From Gossypium raimondii (Eukaryota; Streptophyta; Magnoliopsida; Malvales; Malvaceae): 64,000 bases of DNA. The DNA lies in the NCBI RefSeq assembly GCF_025698545.1, contig NC_068575.1:57359980-57423979 (forward strand). Direction: 5' to 3'. The notes beneath the pieces are model-generated. The model searched no databases. It saw only the letters and a program-made list of their open reading frames with translations, and was not told the origin of the DNA. Of this stretch, positions 21,609 to 33,900 are shown in pieces (position 1 is the stretch's first letter; every line of letters starts with the position of its first letter). The translations under genes were made by a program, and so were the position numbers.

Positions 21609-23796
21609 TTAAAAGCGACCAGAGGACTTTAAGAAAAACGATAGACTTAGAAGAGATGCTGGCAAGCCGAGTGTCGTAAGTTTTATTGCAGCCTGAAAGT
21701 TCTCTCGAGGTTTATTTAAGAAGGTGAGATTAAAAATTGACCAAGAAGGTGATGACTTTTTACAACAGGATTTACCCTCATCAATCTTAGAACTTTTTTT
21801 AGGAAGGACTTGCATTATTAGCTTGGGTACGAAATTCGTTCTATCAGTTCATAACATAGCAAGCAATGTTTTGTTTTTTTGGAGCCGGAAAAGGATTCTG
21901 ATGTTACTCTTCCTGCAAAGTTATTGGCTTAATGCATATGTCGGAATAAGGTGCAAAATACACAAAGATTATAGAATGCTTCCACTGATTCGTTGATGTG
22001 GAAAGAGAATGGCTTAGGCAAGTTATTTGGCGAGGCAGGCTCCCACTGTCCCACATCATCCTAGACTATTTTTCCCTTCCATATCTAAAAAAAAAAAAAA
22101 AATCTTTTATTGGTTTCATTTTTTTTTCTAAGCTTTGATTTTAAATATCTTGTTGATTTTAGAATTAGATCATAGAGAATTCTTTATTACAGCGCTCCCA
22201 TGAGCTGGGGTTTGTTTTTAGGTTATTTATATGTATATAGTTCAGGAGAAATGTCTACAACGTTGTGCATAAAAATTCTTTTCTTGTTCTTTTCCATGAC
22301 ATAACACCATGTTGCTTCATTACACCTATGTAACTATAACTAAACATGATACGAAAAATGGCATGTTTTGATAAATTAATAATTAATTTAACTCTCAATC
22401 AAATATACTAATCAATTAAACCCTTGTCCTTTTAACACCAATGAGAAATTTAGAATTTTCGATTTTAAAAATTATAGATTTAATAAAAATTATAAAAAAA
22501 TAGAATTTTAAAAATTATGTGCCAATGATTAAAAATAATAAATATTCATTTATAAAAAACAAAATGATTAAAATTTATAAAAGAAGAAAAGATGTTTGTT
22601 TTAGTTTAAAAAATAATTATTTTAAGTAACTTAATTAAAGTTAATTTAAGTTGGAGAAGATATTAGATATAGATGAGTCATGAGTGTATAATAATATTTT
22701 ATTATACTGGTGCCTAAAACTATACTTTTAACATCATCTTAATATAATTTATTCTCTAATAATATTTTATTATCGTTTTAATCACCAATATTTTTCTTTT
22801 TAATATTTTCTAAAGAAATTACCCACCTAAAAGAAGGGAAAGAAAAAAAAAACTTTTTTTTTTCATTTTTCACGTGGAAATAATAAATGAATAACAAGAT
22901 GATCAAACATCAAAATCCAACGGTTACAAGGTTACATGCAAAAACGTAGGTTTAGAGTTGACTCTTTTGTTTTTTGAAAAAAGAGAGGGTGAATTTTGTC
23001 CATTTCTATAGCTTTACGAGATCAAGGCAAGAATGGAAGCATTGACCATAGATTTAGAAAACTCCGAAACAGCCTCGTTTGTAGAGATTTATTATTATTT
23101 GATCTCTTCTTCTTTCTCTTTCTCGCTTTATTGATTTGATCTAATAGTGTTGTAATTATATCAATCAAAGCAGCCCAATCGGCTTTTCTTGTTCTTCTTT
23201 TTCTTCAAAGCTTCGACTTTCCAGCCAACAACAACCGACCCAGATCAGTTTTGGAATCAAGTAAGATAACCCAGCAAATTTTGTCTCTGCTTTAAGTATT
23301 TATTCGGTTTTGGAGTGACCAAGTTCTGGATTTTGGCTGGTTTTTTTTTCTCTATTTGCTTTACTTTTAATATTGGTGGATGATTACTTATTTTAATGTG
23401 TTTATAACTTGAACTGTTCTGTTCTTTCTCTTTCTTTCTTTTTCTTTTTTATATATTTTGGAGTAGATTAGATTCTATTTTTGGATTTACCCATTTTTTA
23501 TTACATTTTTGAAACGGTTATTCAAATCTATACTCCTAAATTTGCTTCCTTTTATAGTTCGCCTGCATATATGTTTCTAACTTATCCGAGTGAAGTAATT
23601 TTTTTTTTAACTTGGTATAGTAGTTTTGGAATCAAAGAAGGGTTGCAAATGCTGGGGTTCTAATCTCGAACATGTTGAATACCACCTTTTGGTGTCTTTA
23701 CAGCATACCAGATTGAGGTTTTTGTTTGCAGTAAAAGGAGAAAGGCCAAGTAAAGATCTTGGGGTGTTTGAATTTTTAAATTTAAGGTTTCTGGAG
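21609..23796. other. 3' UTR, spacer and leader of the MUB gene
   Basis: 21609 to about 22250 is probably 3' UTR of the galacturonosyltransferase gene. 22250-23000 is AT-rich spacer. From about 23000 the sequence is CT-rich leader of the MUB gene, probably with a 5' UTR intron opening at GAATCAA|GTAAGATAAC (donor at 23261). The acceptor lies between about 23630 and 23730, with several AG candidates, and cannot be fixed. No further gene is seen. Confidence 0.45.
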
Positions 23797-25365
23797 ATGG
23801 CTGTTGTTCAAGATCAGTTGGAGATCAAGTTTAGGTTGACTGATGGATCAGATATTGGTCCTAAAACCTTTCCTGCTGCTACCAGTGTTGCAACCTTGAA
23901 GGAAAGTGTTCTTGCTCAATGGCCTAAAGGTTAGTTTAAAGTTTGATTAAATCCACAAATGTATTTATTTCATTCTTCCATATAGTTTGAACTAGAAAGA
24001 TGGGGTCATGGTATTGATTTTCAATGTATATTCAATTTGTTTGTATTGCTGGTTGAATATTCAAATATGGAAACTATGCAGGAAAATAGAATCATATGCT
24101 TTACTTCCTTCAGAATTAGGATAAAAATTCAATGCAGAGAAGCTAGAATCTGTTCTTTGATCAGTAAACTTTATTAGAAATGATAATTTCTTACTGCTGT
24201 ATGAAATGCTTAATAATGAAATATAACATGCTACCAAATACGAACAAAGAATAGTTCGGGCCTTTTCCCGCTATAAGATGAATAGCAAGGTTTAACTTTT
24301 TCTTTTTCTTACAAACTTGTTTCATTTCATGAGTATCAGTTTGTCACTGAATATTTCTCTTTCTTATCACTTAAACCAACATCTCGTACTGATTTTTGGT
24401 TTGCTTCATTGCATCATTGGTGTTTCTACTGGTAATGTATGTCTGTGTTGGATGCCGGACTTTCCAACTTTGTTGAGTGATGAACATATGACTTGAGGCT
24501 CTTTTGTTGACAGTTCATAATTGAATTGCAAGCTGAGATAATCTTACTGAATTTTAAAGACTTATGCTGGTATATCGCAGTTCTGTTCGTTGATCCTGCT
24601 TTTCCATCCAGCATTCTCTCTCTTTCTCGATTCTTACTCTTAGGTGCTTTGCAACTTTTGTACATTGTCGGCTTATTGAGCTACAGTTACTTGGTCCAAC
24701 TGACAGCGTAGTTTGAGCTAAATTCTATCATCTAGCTCTTCTTTTACCTTGCATTTCGCTTATCCAATGTCATACAAGATAGCATGTGGGAAGTCTTAGA
24801 ATTTTTTTTTTCTGATTGAATGCCATTGAAATTTCTATTTATTCTCTTTTCAAATTCTGGTATATGACGAGCCTTCTCTGCTCTTTATTTTGCTTCAATC
24901 GTGTTAAAGTTGTTCCGAGCATGTAATCATACTAGTTTAGTTTTGTGCAGAGAAGGAGAATGGTCCAAGGACAGTGAAAGATGTCAAGTTAATTAGTGCA
25001 GGAAAAATATTGGAGAACAACAAAACACTGGGGGAGTGCCAGAGCCCTCTTTGTGATATTCCCGGTGGGTTGACGACGATGCACGTTGTTGTTCAACCTC
25101 CTTCGGAGAAAGGTACAATTATAATCCGCGGAGTTCCAAAAATCATAATCTGAACTTTTTCTTGTAATGTTTGCATTGCTCCACTTTAGGCAGATTTTAG
25201 CCATACATTACCAGCTACCAACTCGTGTTGCCCGTCTCCAAACTTAAATCCTTCTCAGTTGATGCTTTTTCCCCCCTAATTAATATTTATATCTTTCTTT
25301 ATCGAGCAGAAAAGAAGACAACAAATCAAGCAAAGCAGAATAAATGTGTTTGCGTCATATTATAA
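23797..25365 (+). CDS. Membrane-anchored ubiquitin-fold protein (MUB)
   Basis: Small ubiquitin-like protein that is prenylated and sits on the plasma membrane, where MUBs recruit certain E2 ubiquitin-conjugating enzymes. Three exons: 23797-23929, 24951-25112 and 25310-25365, 351 nt, 116 residues. The ubiquitin fold runs from QLEIKFRLTDGSDIGPKTF to TTMHVVVQPP, with the typical LISAGKILENNKTL strand and loop. The C-terminus NKCVCVIL ends in a CaaX box (CVIL); its final Leu favours geranylgeranylation, and the second Cys two residues before could be palmitoylated. There is no diglycine tail, as expected for MUBs. The first intron is 1.02 kb. It sits just downstream of GAUT13/14, a pairing also found in Arabidopsis by my recollection (MUB1 with GAUT13, MUB2 with GAUT14). 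Confidence 0.95.
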
Positions 25366-26192
25366 TCCACAGCTCAATAATGGGATTACATCATTTTGAG
25401 GTGGTTTTTTTTCAATTGACTGTTTCTTTCATAGCTAACATAAACCCTTTTGTTTTTGAACTAAGTTCCATTGGAAATTTTTCTGCAGATGAAAAGCACT
25501 TGAACTGGTATAGAAAATCAAGTTGGGGACTTTTCCGATTGATGAAGGCGGTCGACATCAGGCAGATTTTATCATATAGGTCATGTTTTTTTTCCTTCTC
25601 TTCTGGTTTATGTCTCATTTGTTTAGCCAATCACCATCCATCCTCTTCATTCACTTCTTTCGTTTACATTAATTAGACTTTGCTATGAAGTTATTGAATC
25701 TCAGATTTTGTGTCCAAATTCATCTTCCGTTGTACAATATTGTTTTCTATCGTGTAATCGAATTCATATTGGCAGCCATACTTTTACCAATTATAAAGAT
25801 TCATGGTGGCTCATAGTTTATATTACAGTTGCATATATATTGATGTTTTATAACTTGCTGGTGAAAATATAAATAACCTTCATTTTACTTGTATTTACAG
25901 GATTGACATGAAAAATAACACTAGATTTATAGCACACACTCATATTTCCTTATCTGATTTCTAACTATTTTCCTTTTGTTCTTTTTGGAGCCTAAACCCT
26001 TTTGCAAATGGAACCAGTATTTCAGCCTGCCTTTTTTGCATTTAATTTTGATTCAACAGTACTCAAAGAAGGGAATCCAGAACTCTACTTTTTGATGTCT
26101 TAAAATTGTAAACATGTTGGACAAGTGTGAAATGGTATGCGGTAATGTATAAGCTTAGATATATAAGTTCATGCGGATTAAGGAGGCTGATA
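25366..26192. other. 3' UTR of MUB gene and short spacer
   Basis: About 800 bp between the MUB stop codon and the stop codon of the convergent DUF4336 gene, so both 3' UTRs share this space. A T-rich stretch ending in TTTTCTGCAG near 25488 would serve as a splice acceptor and may reflect an intron in the MUB 3' UTR. No other gene is seen. Confidence 0.45.
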
Positions 26193-28286
26193 TCATCGTT
26201 TCCGACCAGAGACTGTCTTCTTAACGGCACCGACAGACACTAAAAATTGATCGAGGGATGATAACGTCTTCATATCATCTGGTGGAAAGTAACTGGCTGC
26301 CTTCCCCATAAGTGATGTGAAGAGTAGAGAAAGTGAAGGCCGAGTCACATAACGCTCACCTAAAAGTTCATCAAGAAACACAAATGCAGCTAATAGTTCG
26401 GCCCGGCCTGCTTTGATTGGACCTGCGAAATGTGCAGGGATTATCCTCTTGAATTTCCAGTCCCTTGCAATGCCATCGATCCAATCCCGAACCTGAATTT
26501 TTGAGAAGCATGAAAGATGGTTAAAATAATTTTACCCTAAATCAATTGCTTCGATGGAAACATACACAACAAATAGGCCAGGGATTCTTCACAATGAAAT
26601 GATCTCTTGGGGTTTATGCAGTAAGAAAATCAGTGTCCCAAATATATATTGTTTTATATGACACAGTCAGCAAAGGGAATATGTCCGACATGCGTATATT
26701 TCGTTTATTTGAGCTTTTTCATGTATTTGGAGAGTCATATCTTTATACGCATATTTACACATGCCTAAGACACAGACATGGATATAGGTATTTCAAGTAA
26801 AATAAAAGGTTTACATGGTTCTTACCTTTTCTGGAACTTTGCTGAAGACTAGTGTCTTTACGATTGGAGAAACAATTAACTTCTGAGACATCTGAGCAAA
26901 ACTAGCATTTGGTTCCAAAAGATTCGAGGGACCGAGGAATAGTATCTGTAGAACCATTCTTTCCCACCCTGTGCCATGCATTAGTCTCGTTCAGTTTCTT
27001 ACATGAACATATTCAAGTTACATCAATCTATTTGACACGAAAATCTAACCTTTCTGACGGTTTATTTCGTTGTCAACAACTGGTTCATCAAGAACTTTCT
27101 TCCCTTTGCTAAGAATCTTCACTGCCAATCCATTTTTTGCTGATTCTAGGAGGTACTCTTTGTTGATACACTCTGGCGGCTTTTTGGGAACATATATGAC
27201 AGCATCTGTAACCAGAAGCGTTCTAGACTGTTTATGATAGAAAGCGACTTCTACATATGGTCCAATCCCTGAAATGGTTCAAGGAAATCGAGTTCGAACT
27301 TTGTACATCTTTAGATATATAGTTGAAGGCAGCTCATATTCAACTTTACTTACCAACTTCTGGGGAGCTTAGAACTTTTTGTTCAATTTCATTTGCCCAT
27401 GGAGTAGATGGATCCTCGTTTTGCAGGATTTTGGCACGAAAAATCCCGAAAAATTCGAGGGGTAAATTTAAGGGCCAACTCCACTGCCTAGGTGCCACCC
27501 AAACTTGAGCCTTGGGAAATTTTCTAGAAAATGGGCCCACAAAAATCTTGTGCTCATAAGCAAATGTAGGCAGGACAATGTATTCTACTGGAGCTCCTAA
27601 TTCCTTCACAAGCTGGAAAGGTAACAAGCAAATCCCTTGTTAGATGACGCATTACGAATTCTTAAAGAATAGAAATACTCGATGCATAGTTTAGAAATAG
27701 AGAGGAAAACTGAACCTCGATGCACTCCTTGGTTGGGGCAATAGGTGCATGGACCCATAGTCCCCCAGATTTGAGTTTGATAACTGTCATTCGAATGTTT
27801 GTTGACACACTGCTGAACCCTAAAGCTTGCTCTTGTTCGAACAGCCATATTGAGCCTTTCACAGCCTAACAAAGACATGGGGCAAAGTTGAAGGGCACAA
27901 TTTCAATCTCTAATGACCTGACCAGAGCCCAGATATTCAATTAATTAAACTTCAAAAAATCACATTTGATTAATGAAGAAAAAACTGACCTCAGTCCTAG
28001 TAGTGCGCCTGTTAAGAAAAGGGCCAAGAGGAAAAGGAAAGCCAGTGATATTAAAGTAAAATCTGTCAGCGGAGCCACCACTGTCGCTTCCAGCTACGGT
28101 GGTTGTAGCACCAGAACCAGCTGAAGCAACCACCAAGCCGAAATTACAATCTTTTTTCTGGCTTTTCCTTGGTTTCAACTGTAAAGAAAAGGAGTTGCCA
28201 ACGAAACTCTTATTGGTATCTCTTAATGAAATCGGACTCTGAAAAACAGTTGATTTTGGAGAAGACACAGCAACGAGTGCCACCAT
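26193..28286 (-). CDS. DUF4336 protein, probably plastid-targeted
   Basis: Function unknown to me; DUF4336 proteins have a metallo-hydrolase-like fold by family description and are found in plants and cyanobacteria. Six exons read on the minus strand: 28286-27990, 27865-27716, 27612-27354, 27268-27050, 26968-26826 and 26492-26193. They sum to 1368 nt, 455 residues, all frames joined at GT/AG sites. The N-terminus (MVALVAVSSPKSTVFQSPIS, rich in Ser/Lys, few acidic residues) looks like a chloroplast transit peptide. The core holds GLWVHAPIAPTKECIELV, PTFAYEHKIFVGPFSRKFP and IIPAHFAGPIKAGRAELLAA, with several His and acidic residues that could bind metal. A G-box lies about 140 bp upstream. The Arabidopsis counterpart is, I believe, next to MUB1 there (At3g01060), sometimes mislabelled as a lysine-tRNA ligase. 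Confidence 0.88.
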
Positions 28287-28424
28287 TTTTTCCCCCCCTT
28301 TTTCTGGAATCTTTGTTTAGTTAATTTGGCAGTTTTTAACTTAAAAAAACAACAACAGCCAGAAAGTTCTTGCAAGGGGGAGTAGGCAAGATCCCAAGGT
28401 TGTAATTACAGGACATGCTTCTGA

Positions 28425-28430
28425 CACGTG
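28425..28430 (-). promoter_or_regulatory. G-box upstream of the DUF4336 gene
   Basis: CACGTG within TGACACGTGGAGG, 139 bp before the start codon. G-boxes bind bZIP and bHLH factors and are common in light- and ABA-responsive promoters. A link to light control would suit a plastid protein but is inference. Whether it lies in promoter or leader depends on an unknown transcription start. Confidence 0.4.
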
Positions 28431-28960
28431 GAGGTTCATTCTCCTACTTGGATTATATATATTATATGAGGATGGGAAAATTAACGAAACTTGAGTACCA
28501 TTCAAGTTTAGACTCGGATTGATGGCTCATATTATTAAATAATAAATTTATTTTTAAATGTAACAAATATTATTTAAATAATAAAAGCAGACTGATCTGT
28601 TGGATCCAATTTTTGTAAGAATTAGATTACAACTTAGCACAATTCATGTACAGGATTATTGAAGTTCAATGTATTAGAATTGGAGACATGCAAATCTAAC
28701 AAGCCCCGCAAACTATTTTTAATCACAACATGCTCACCAATACCCCATTGCTTTCATCCAAAACAAGCATATTGTTGTAGTAACAAACAGTCTTTTAACT
28801 GTCCAAGTACATAAGTAGTTATGCTTTCTAAAAGACTTTACATAACTACTTCAACTGTATACTAAGAAACTGCCATAAAACTCGGGCACTGGAAAGTCGT
28901 CAACTGGAGATGCATCATGCTACAGGTGCAATGCTCGCTGAATACGAAACCGCTACTGTC

Positions 28961-29767
28961 TCAAGTGATGATCTCTTTCACAAGCCAGTCTAAACTCGGG
29001 TATGCAAAGTACAAAATGAGAAACGAAGGGAGAGCAAATAGAATGGTAATAAGTATGTACAGGGCCAAGATGGCCGCACTGGCGGGGATTGCGTACAGGA
29101 TGATTAAGAGAAATATTATGACTAATGGGAACTTGGCTGTCAGATGTATGAAGAACGCCAGAGATTGCCGAAGGGAAGAATATATTCTTTCCGAATTGGA
29201 GTAATTAATGAGATGAGTATGATTGTAGTTTGATCTTGATGACTCGGGATGAGGCGGATACTGTCCCCTGCTGTGGTTACTCTGAGCCACTTGGTTTCCC
29301 GATGCTGAATTATTGTTCGATGACCATTCAGGCTGATGATCTTCACAGAAGGAAGAATGAGACTTCAGTCTATCACCATTCATGCTCTCAACCATCCAAA
29401 GTAAAAAATAGTTCTTCCGAGGGAACTTGAGATTTCCCCGATAAACCAGACGAAACGACAAGAGATTGCACCATGGGCAGGAAACGAAAAGCGGAAGTTG
29501 AATTGGTAGAGTCGGAAATTTCACGACAGCCGATTGAAGTCCTAGAATGCAGTTTTTACAAAGGGTATGACCACACCATAAAACATAGGGCACATTTTCT
29601 ACGATGTTGAAAGATTCACAGCATATCGGGCATTCTAAACACTCATCCCTGCTAATTACAGAAGGGCCTTCATCATCTGAACATTCTAACGCAGCATGAG
29701 TTTGCTTTAGAAAAACATTTTTCCGCCCAACAGTTCCGGCTACACAATTGGACGCAAAACTCCACAT
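28961..29767 (-). CDS. RING-finger protein with C-terminal membrane anchor, probable E3 ligase
   Basis: Likely membrane-bound E3 ubiquitin ligase. Single coding exon, 268 residues. A C3HC4 RING lies at residues 46-100: Cys46 and Cys49 (CPIC), Cys65-Gly-His67, Cys70 and Cys73, and Cys97 and Cys100 (CPWC), with a longer than usual spacer before the last pair. The middle (about 140-200) is Ser/Asn/His-rich and low in order. The C-terminus has two hydrophobic segments (about 213-236 and 237-257) that form a hairpin or two-pass anchor, ending LDWLVKEIIT. Substrate and compartment are unknown; similar tail-anchored RING proteins sit in the ER or Golgi. The leader probably has an intron with a donor (CAAG|GTACAT) near 30927, so the gene would start near 31100. 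Confidence 0.85.
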   Translation of the reverse strand: MWSFASNCVAGTVGRKNVFLKQTHAALECSDDEGPSVISRDECLECPICCESFNIVENVPYVLWCGHTLCKNCILGLQSAVVKFPTLPIQLPLFVSCPWCNLLSFRLVYRGNLKFPRKNYFLLWMVESMNGDRLKSHSSFCEDHQPEWSSNNNSASGNQVAQSNHSRGQYPPHPESSRSNYNHTHLINYSNSERIYSSLRQSLAFFIHLTAKFPLVIIFLLIILYAIPASAAILALYILITILFALPSFLILYFAYPSLDWLVKEIIT

Positions 29768-31330
29768 GATTTTCTAGTGGCAGAAACTGAATCTCCGATA
29801 ACTAGAACATAATTGCAAATCCAATAAGGTCCATCTGCCAAGTATAAATACCAAGTGTGCTGAGTGCCAAAAGACAACCCGAAAGGAGAACTAAGAAGTA
29901 TGAATAATAGGCACTTTAGGCAGCTAAGACTTCAGTAAGCATTTCTATGTCAAACAGCATGCAGCAATTAACAATTTACCAGTATAACAATCCTTTTTTA
30001 ATTAACCCACCATTAATATGCATATTACAATACAAATCAAAAGGGAGAACACTACGAGAGTGTTATCTATCTTTCTAATTTCAAGTTTAAATTTGTACTA
30101 ATTATTCTTTATGACAGACAAACAAGAAACTAAAATTCACAGTGGTTATTAAGCACCAAAGTGAAAATTTTACACAAGGCGGGATGATCATTTGCCTTCT
30201 AAGTAGAAAGCAAGCCTAATTCGACAAAGTATGCTTTAGTTCTTATCCAAGAAAAGAGAAGACTACTTGACATAAAGAAATGTCCTTTAAACCATCTATT
30301 CTCAAGCTCTAGGCACTAGTTTTACAGAAGCAGGCTTGCAAATTTAACTTGATTCAATCAAGTTCAAATTTCAACTTAACAAAGCTTGGACAAGGCAAAC
30401 CAAGCTATCATACAACTTCATTTTGCATCAAATACTTAGATACCAAAAACCCAAAGTTCGGCTCACTTGGTTCATCTATCTAGTAGGGAATAATTTGTAC
30501 AAGAAAAAATAATAGTAAATACCCAATTCCACAAATCATCTTAAATCAGAAAAAGAACGAAAGACAACCAAAATGAATATACCTCCTCCAAAATCATATC
30601 ATTTCATTTCAAAGCTACTATTAACAATTGAATATATATTATATATATTAAACGAATCAAGTACAAGTTAAAGCGCTAATTGATATATTAAACAAAATGA
30701 AATCAAAGAACACAGAAAGGAAAACACTTTAAATAATCATATAACATAAAAGCCAGAAAGAAACAAAAAGATTTTTTTTTTTTAAATGTTATTAGTTTGC
30801 AAACAACCCAGCAATGAACTCACACAAAACATACCCGGAAGTATGATCTTTACATTTAAAAGCATATTTTTAACAGAAAATTGAAAAAAAAAAAGGCTTC
30901 AAATAATGATCTTACAGAGTATGTACCTTGATTCGATGATAACAAAAAAAAAAGTTTCAAAGCTCTCGTTTTCTCTCTGCGTTCACTAATTTTCCCTCTG
31001 ACTGCTACAAGTAGAAATTTAAAAGGTAAAATAAAGTGGACTTTAATTTGTGTGGCCAAAAACCTGTGTTCGTAAAAAGAAAAGGAAAAATCAAGATTCA
31101 AGCTCGAAAATTCTAAGGTGGGCTCTTAAAAAAGAGGTAAAATGAGCTTATGAGAAGCTCCAAAAAGGGGGGAAAACAGCCATTAGATTAACAACTATTA
31201 CATCATAACTGTTGAAAAAATAAAAAATAGTCAACAACCGGTATTGACCGGTTATAGGTAAAAGTAACCCTAACCCCTAATCCAACCTGTTCTGTTTTGA
31301 AAAAAATATTGGATCGAAAAAAAAAACTTC
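29768..31330 (-). other. Probable leader intron and promoter of the RING gene
   Basis: From about 29775 to 30927 the minus strand looks like a long, AT-rich 5' UTR intron with donor CAAG|GTACAT. The leader exon would be about 30928-31100, a stretch with CT-rich minus-strand sequence. Two acceptor candidates lie just before the start codon (GTTCTAG and CACTAG) and I cannot choose. The remaining sequence to 31330 holds no gene that I can see. Confidence 0.4.
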
Positions 31331-31333
31331 TTC

Positions 31334-31525
31334 CTCCTCTCATCTTCTTCACTGTCGAACTGCCGCCGGCCTCCGCCTTCCGTCGCCGCCTGTTCCACCG
31401 CACTCCGGTGCGGATAGAAGTCTGATTCTCCTCTCATTGTCTTCACTGCCGAACCGCGGCCAGCTTCCCATTCGCCTTCCGTCACCGCCTGTTCCACCTC
31501 ATTCCGACGCCGATAGAAGTCCGGT
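31334..31525 (+). repeat. GC-rich direct repeat, about 94 bp, two copies
   Basis: Two diverged copies starting at CTCCTCTCAT, at 31334 and 31428. Each contains TTCACTG.CGAAC, CGCCTTCCGTC.CCGCCTGTTCCACC and GATAGAAGTC. Looser echoes (GTGTTTGAAACCCC, GTGTTCGAAACTCC, GGTTAGAAACTCC; and TCCGGTGCGAC) continue to about 31840. The block 31330-31840 is far more GC-rich than its surroundings. It has open frames on both strands but none resembles a known protein. It could be part of an unrecognised transposable element or a decayed gene. Confidence 0.55.
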
Positions 31526-32389
31526 GCGACTGTGTTTGAAACCCCGGCGCCGAACAGCCCAAAAATCGGCATTTATTATATTCGAATCTTCACAGCAAAA
31601 CCTCCCCAACACCGGATTCAACTTCCGTCGCCGTCGCCGCTGCATATTAACCCACACTTCGACGGTGTTCGAAACTCCGGTGCGACCAGATACTTTAAAA
31701 AGCCGTTTGTATTTTACACTCTTCGTTTGGTCACCGCCGAGCCTCCCCCGCTTCGTAGTCACCTTCCGTCACCTTCGCTGCCGTTTTTATCCCGATCCGG
31801 CCCCGTCCGACAGTCCGTTGTGGTTAGAAACTCCAATCTCTATATAACAAGATTAGATTTTCACTGTGAAATATTAGTGTTATTAGCTGTTGTTGTTTTT
31901 GCACATTGCTACTATGTTATTCAGACTCTGAGATAAATATTAAACGTAGTGTTGCAATTATATCATGTTAAGAATATATCTTTGATTCTGAGTTTGCTTA
32001 GAACCTTGTGAAATAAACCGTTACTGTAATAAACTTAAAAAACTTTCTCTTGTACTATTCAGCTTCATGTAAATTGCATTTTGAACAAACAAACAGCCAT
32101 GTTATATTATAATATACCTATATGAACTAACTGAGCTGTTGTTTTAACTATTAAAGAAGTCATTTCTACCTTAAAGCAAGATAAGTAATATAATCAAAGC
32201 TGGGTTTTGCAATTAACTCTTCCTAAAGAGAAAATTAATTGTATAAAAATCGAATTAGCCACTTACATTATTCACCTTAGTTTGGTTGTTGGTTTCCAGC
32301 AGCAGCCCTAAATGGATATGAGGGAAGTGTGCCCACTCCATGTACGAATTGAGATTGTTGTTAATTTTTTTTTGTATTATCAATATAGG

Positions 32390-33480
32390 TTCTAATGACA
32401 ACTGGAACATCGAAGAAAGTGCAGAAACCAATATCATCGTACTTACTTATGTGTAAGTTACATTAGTTGTTATCATTGTGAAATACGTATCGATTCAGGG
32501 TTATATAGATTATAAATGCTTAATGTTTAGAAAATTCAGAACGATAATTTATAGTCTTTTTGCAGTAGAAGTGTTTGGAAAGGAAATGGTCAGGAGAAAA
32601 GTATGGAGAAACAGAAATTTGGCAAACAGGTGGGTTGAAATTTTAAGAAATTCTATGTTTATCATTGGTATATTGACGAGTTTTATATACAGCCATTTAT
32701 GATGATTATATGTTTATTAGTAATTGTTGGTATTCTTTTGAAATAGGAACATCAAAAGTTGGCCGCACAGTGGGCAAAACTTTTGGATTCAGAGAAGGAG
32801 CCTTTCAAACAAAAGACTGTCATGGAGAAAGTAGAAAATGAAAAAATAAAAAGAGAATTAGAATGTGAAAATGAAGGTGGAAAGAATTAAGGTATAATTA
32901 TGGTTCTAGTTATACCGGAGTAGTATAGAAACAAAGTTACTTTTTCATATTCTACTTTCTCCGGTGTAGGTCTTGCTTACACGGTGCAGTCCTATATGTT
33001 TGCTAAAGTTGTTCAAGGACTTTAAGGATAAGAAGATAGATACTATCCTTCATAGTATCAATATGGGGTCGTTGTTGCAAATGAAATCTCGATCAATGAG
33101 GAGGGAGGTCATAATATACTTGATTGAGAGGTTCAATGCTGAAAGTTGTGCTATAATACTCGATTGAAGATGTGGCCAGTATCTTGGGATCTAAAGATGA
33201 TGGGATCGATGTGTCCACTGTTTTGAAGAGGAATCAGAGACATAAATTAAGTATCGGATCTCAAAGGATGTTAGGTTTGTTAAATTAGTGCAGCATATGA
33301 CCACTTTGGAGGCTGAATCTGCTGAATTAAAGGCCGTGGTGCTTGCATTTATCATTGGATGTTTCTTGTGTCCATCCAGTCTTCCCTTTCCCAGCGAGGA
33401 GTACTAGAATTGTTTGTGCGATGAAGGCCTCAACGGTAAGTTGAATTGGGCAAAACACTTGCTGTGTTTTAAAGTGACTC
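32390..33480 (+). pseudogene. Decayed gene resembling the PMD/DUF1985-type plant family
   Basis: The stretch 32973-33167 reads RCSPICLLKLFKDFKDKKID, then GSLLQMKSRSMRREVIIYLI and ERFNAESCAII, the pattern of a plant family (PMD/DUF1985-like) often found with Ulp1-type proteases in Mutator-like elements. The next 250 bp continue the likeness in pieces (DDGIDVSTVLKRNQRHK, then EAESAELKAVVLAFIIGCFL) but not in one frame. Upstream, 32560-32890 holds possible exons with a lysine/glutamate-rich end (KTVMEKVENEKIKRELE) and plausible AG|GT borders. No long frame survives, so I call it a pseudogene. The family assignment is from memory of patterns and is tentative. Confidence 0.4.
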
Positions 33481-33639
33481 GAAAATGTAAGTGTGAAATT
33501 TAATCATTTGACATGTTTCAAATTTGTTAATGTTTATTTTTTATGTAATTTAATAATCAAATAATTGAACATTCAAAATTAGTGCAATTTAAAATTTATG
33601 AAAAACAATTAAAGATAATGCTTGCAAGAAAATTATGCA

Positions 33640-33900
33640 AAAAAAAAATAATTTTTGATGCAATTGAAAAGACTAAGATATGGGAATTGGTTGAAAAGTC
33701 AAATGAGAAAAAAAACTATTAAAGTGAAATGGGTATACTAAGGTAAAGCAAATTTTGGATGGTTCGGTCCAAAGAAAAAGTTAGATTAGGGGTGAAAGAC
33801 CATGTACAATAGGTTGGTATTGACTATCATAATATTTTTGCTTTAATTATCCATTGGGATACAATCAAAGATCATGTTAAAAAGGAGTATGGTCTGTAAT
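33640..33900 (+). mobile_element. Ty1-copia reverse transcriptase fragment (fossil)
   Basis: The plus strand carries phrases matching the copia reverse transcriptase start (AIEKTKIWELVEKSN, then KVKWVY, and a later stretch corresponding to the region before the VARxxTIR motif). It is a short, badly broken piece of about 260 bp with no LTR visible beside it. It lies just after the decayed PMD-like gene. Confidence 0.5.

Noticed and set aside
25490-25580. Possible extra MUB exon (LNWYRKSSWGLFRLMKAVDI)
   Set aside because: The MUB protein already ends at 25365 with a proper CaaX box, and MUBs are about 117 residues. The stretch may be 3' UTR after an intron.
31270-31936. Arg/Pro-rich open frames on both strands
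   Set aside because: They follow from the GC-rich direct repeats. Translations are not similar between strands or copies and match nothing known.
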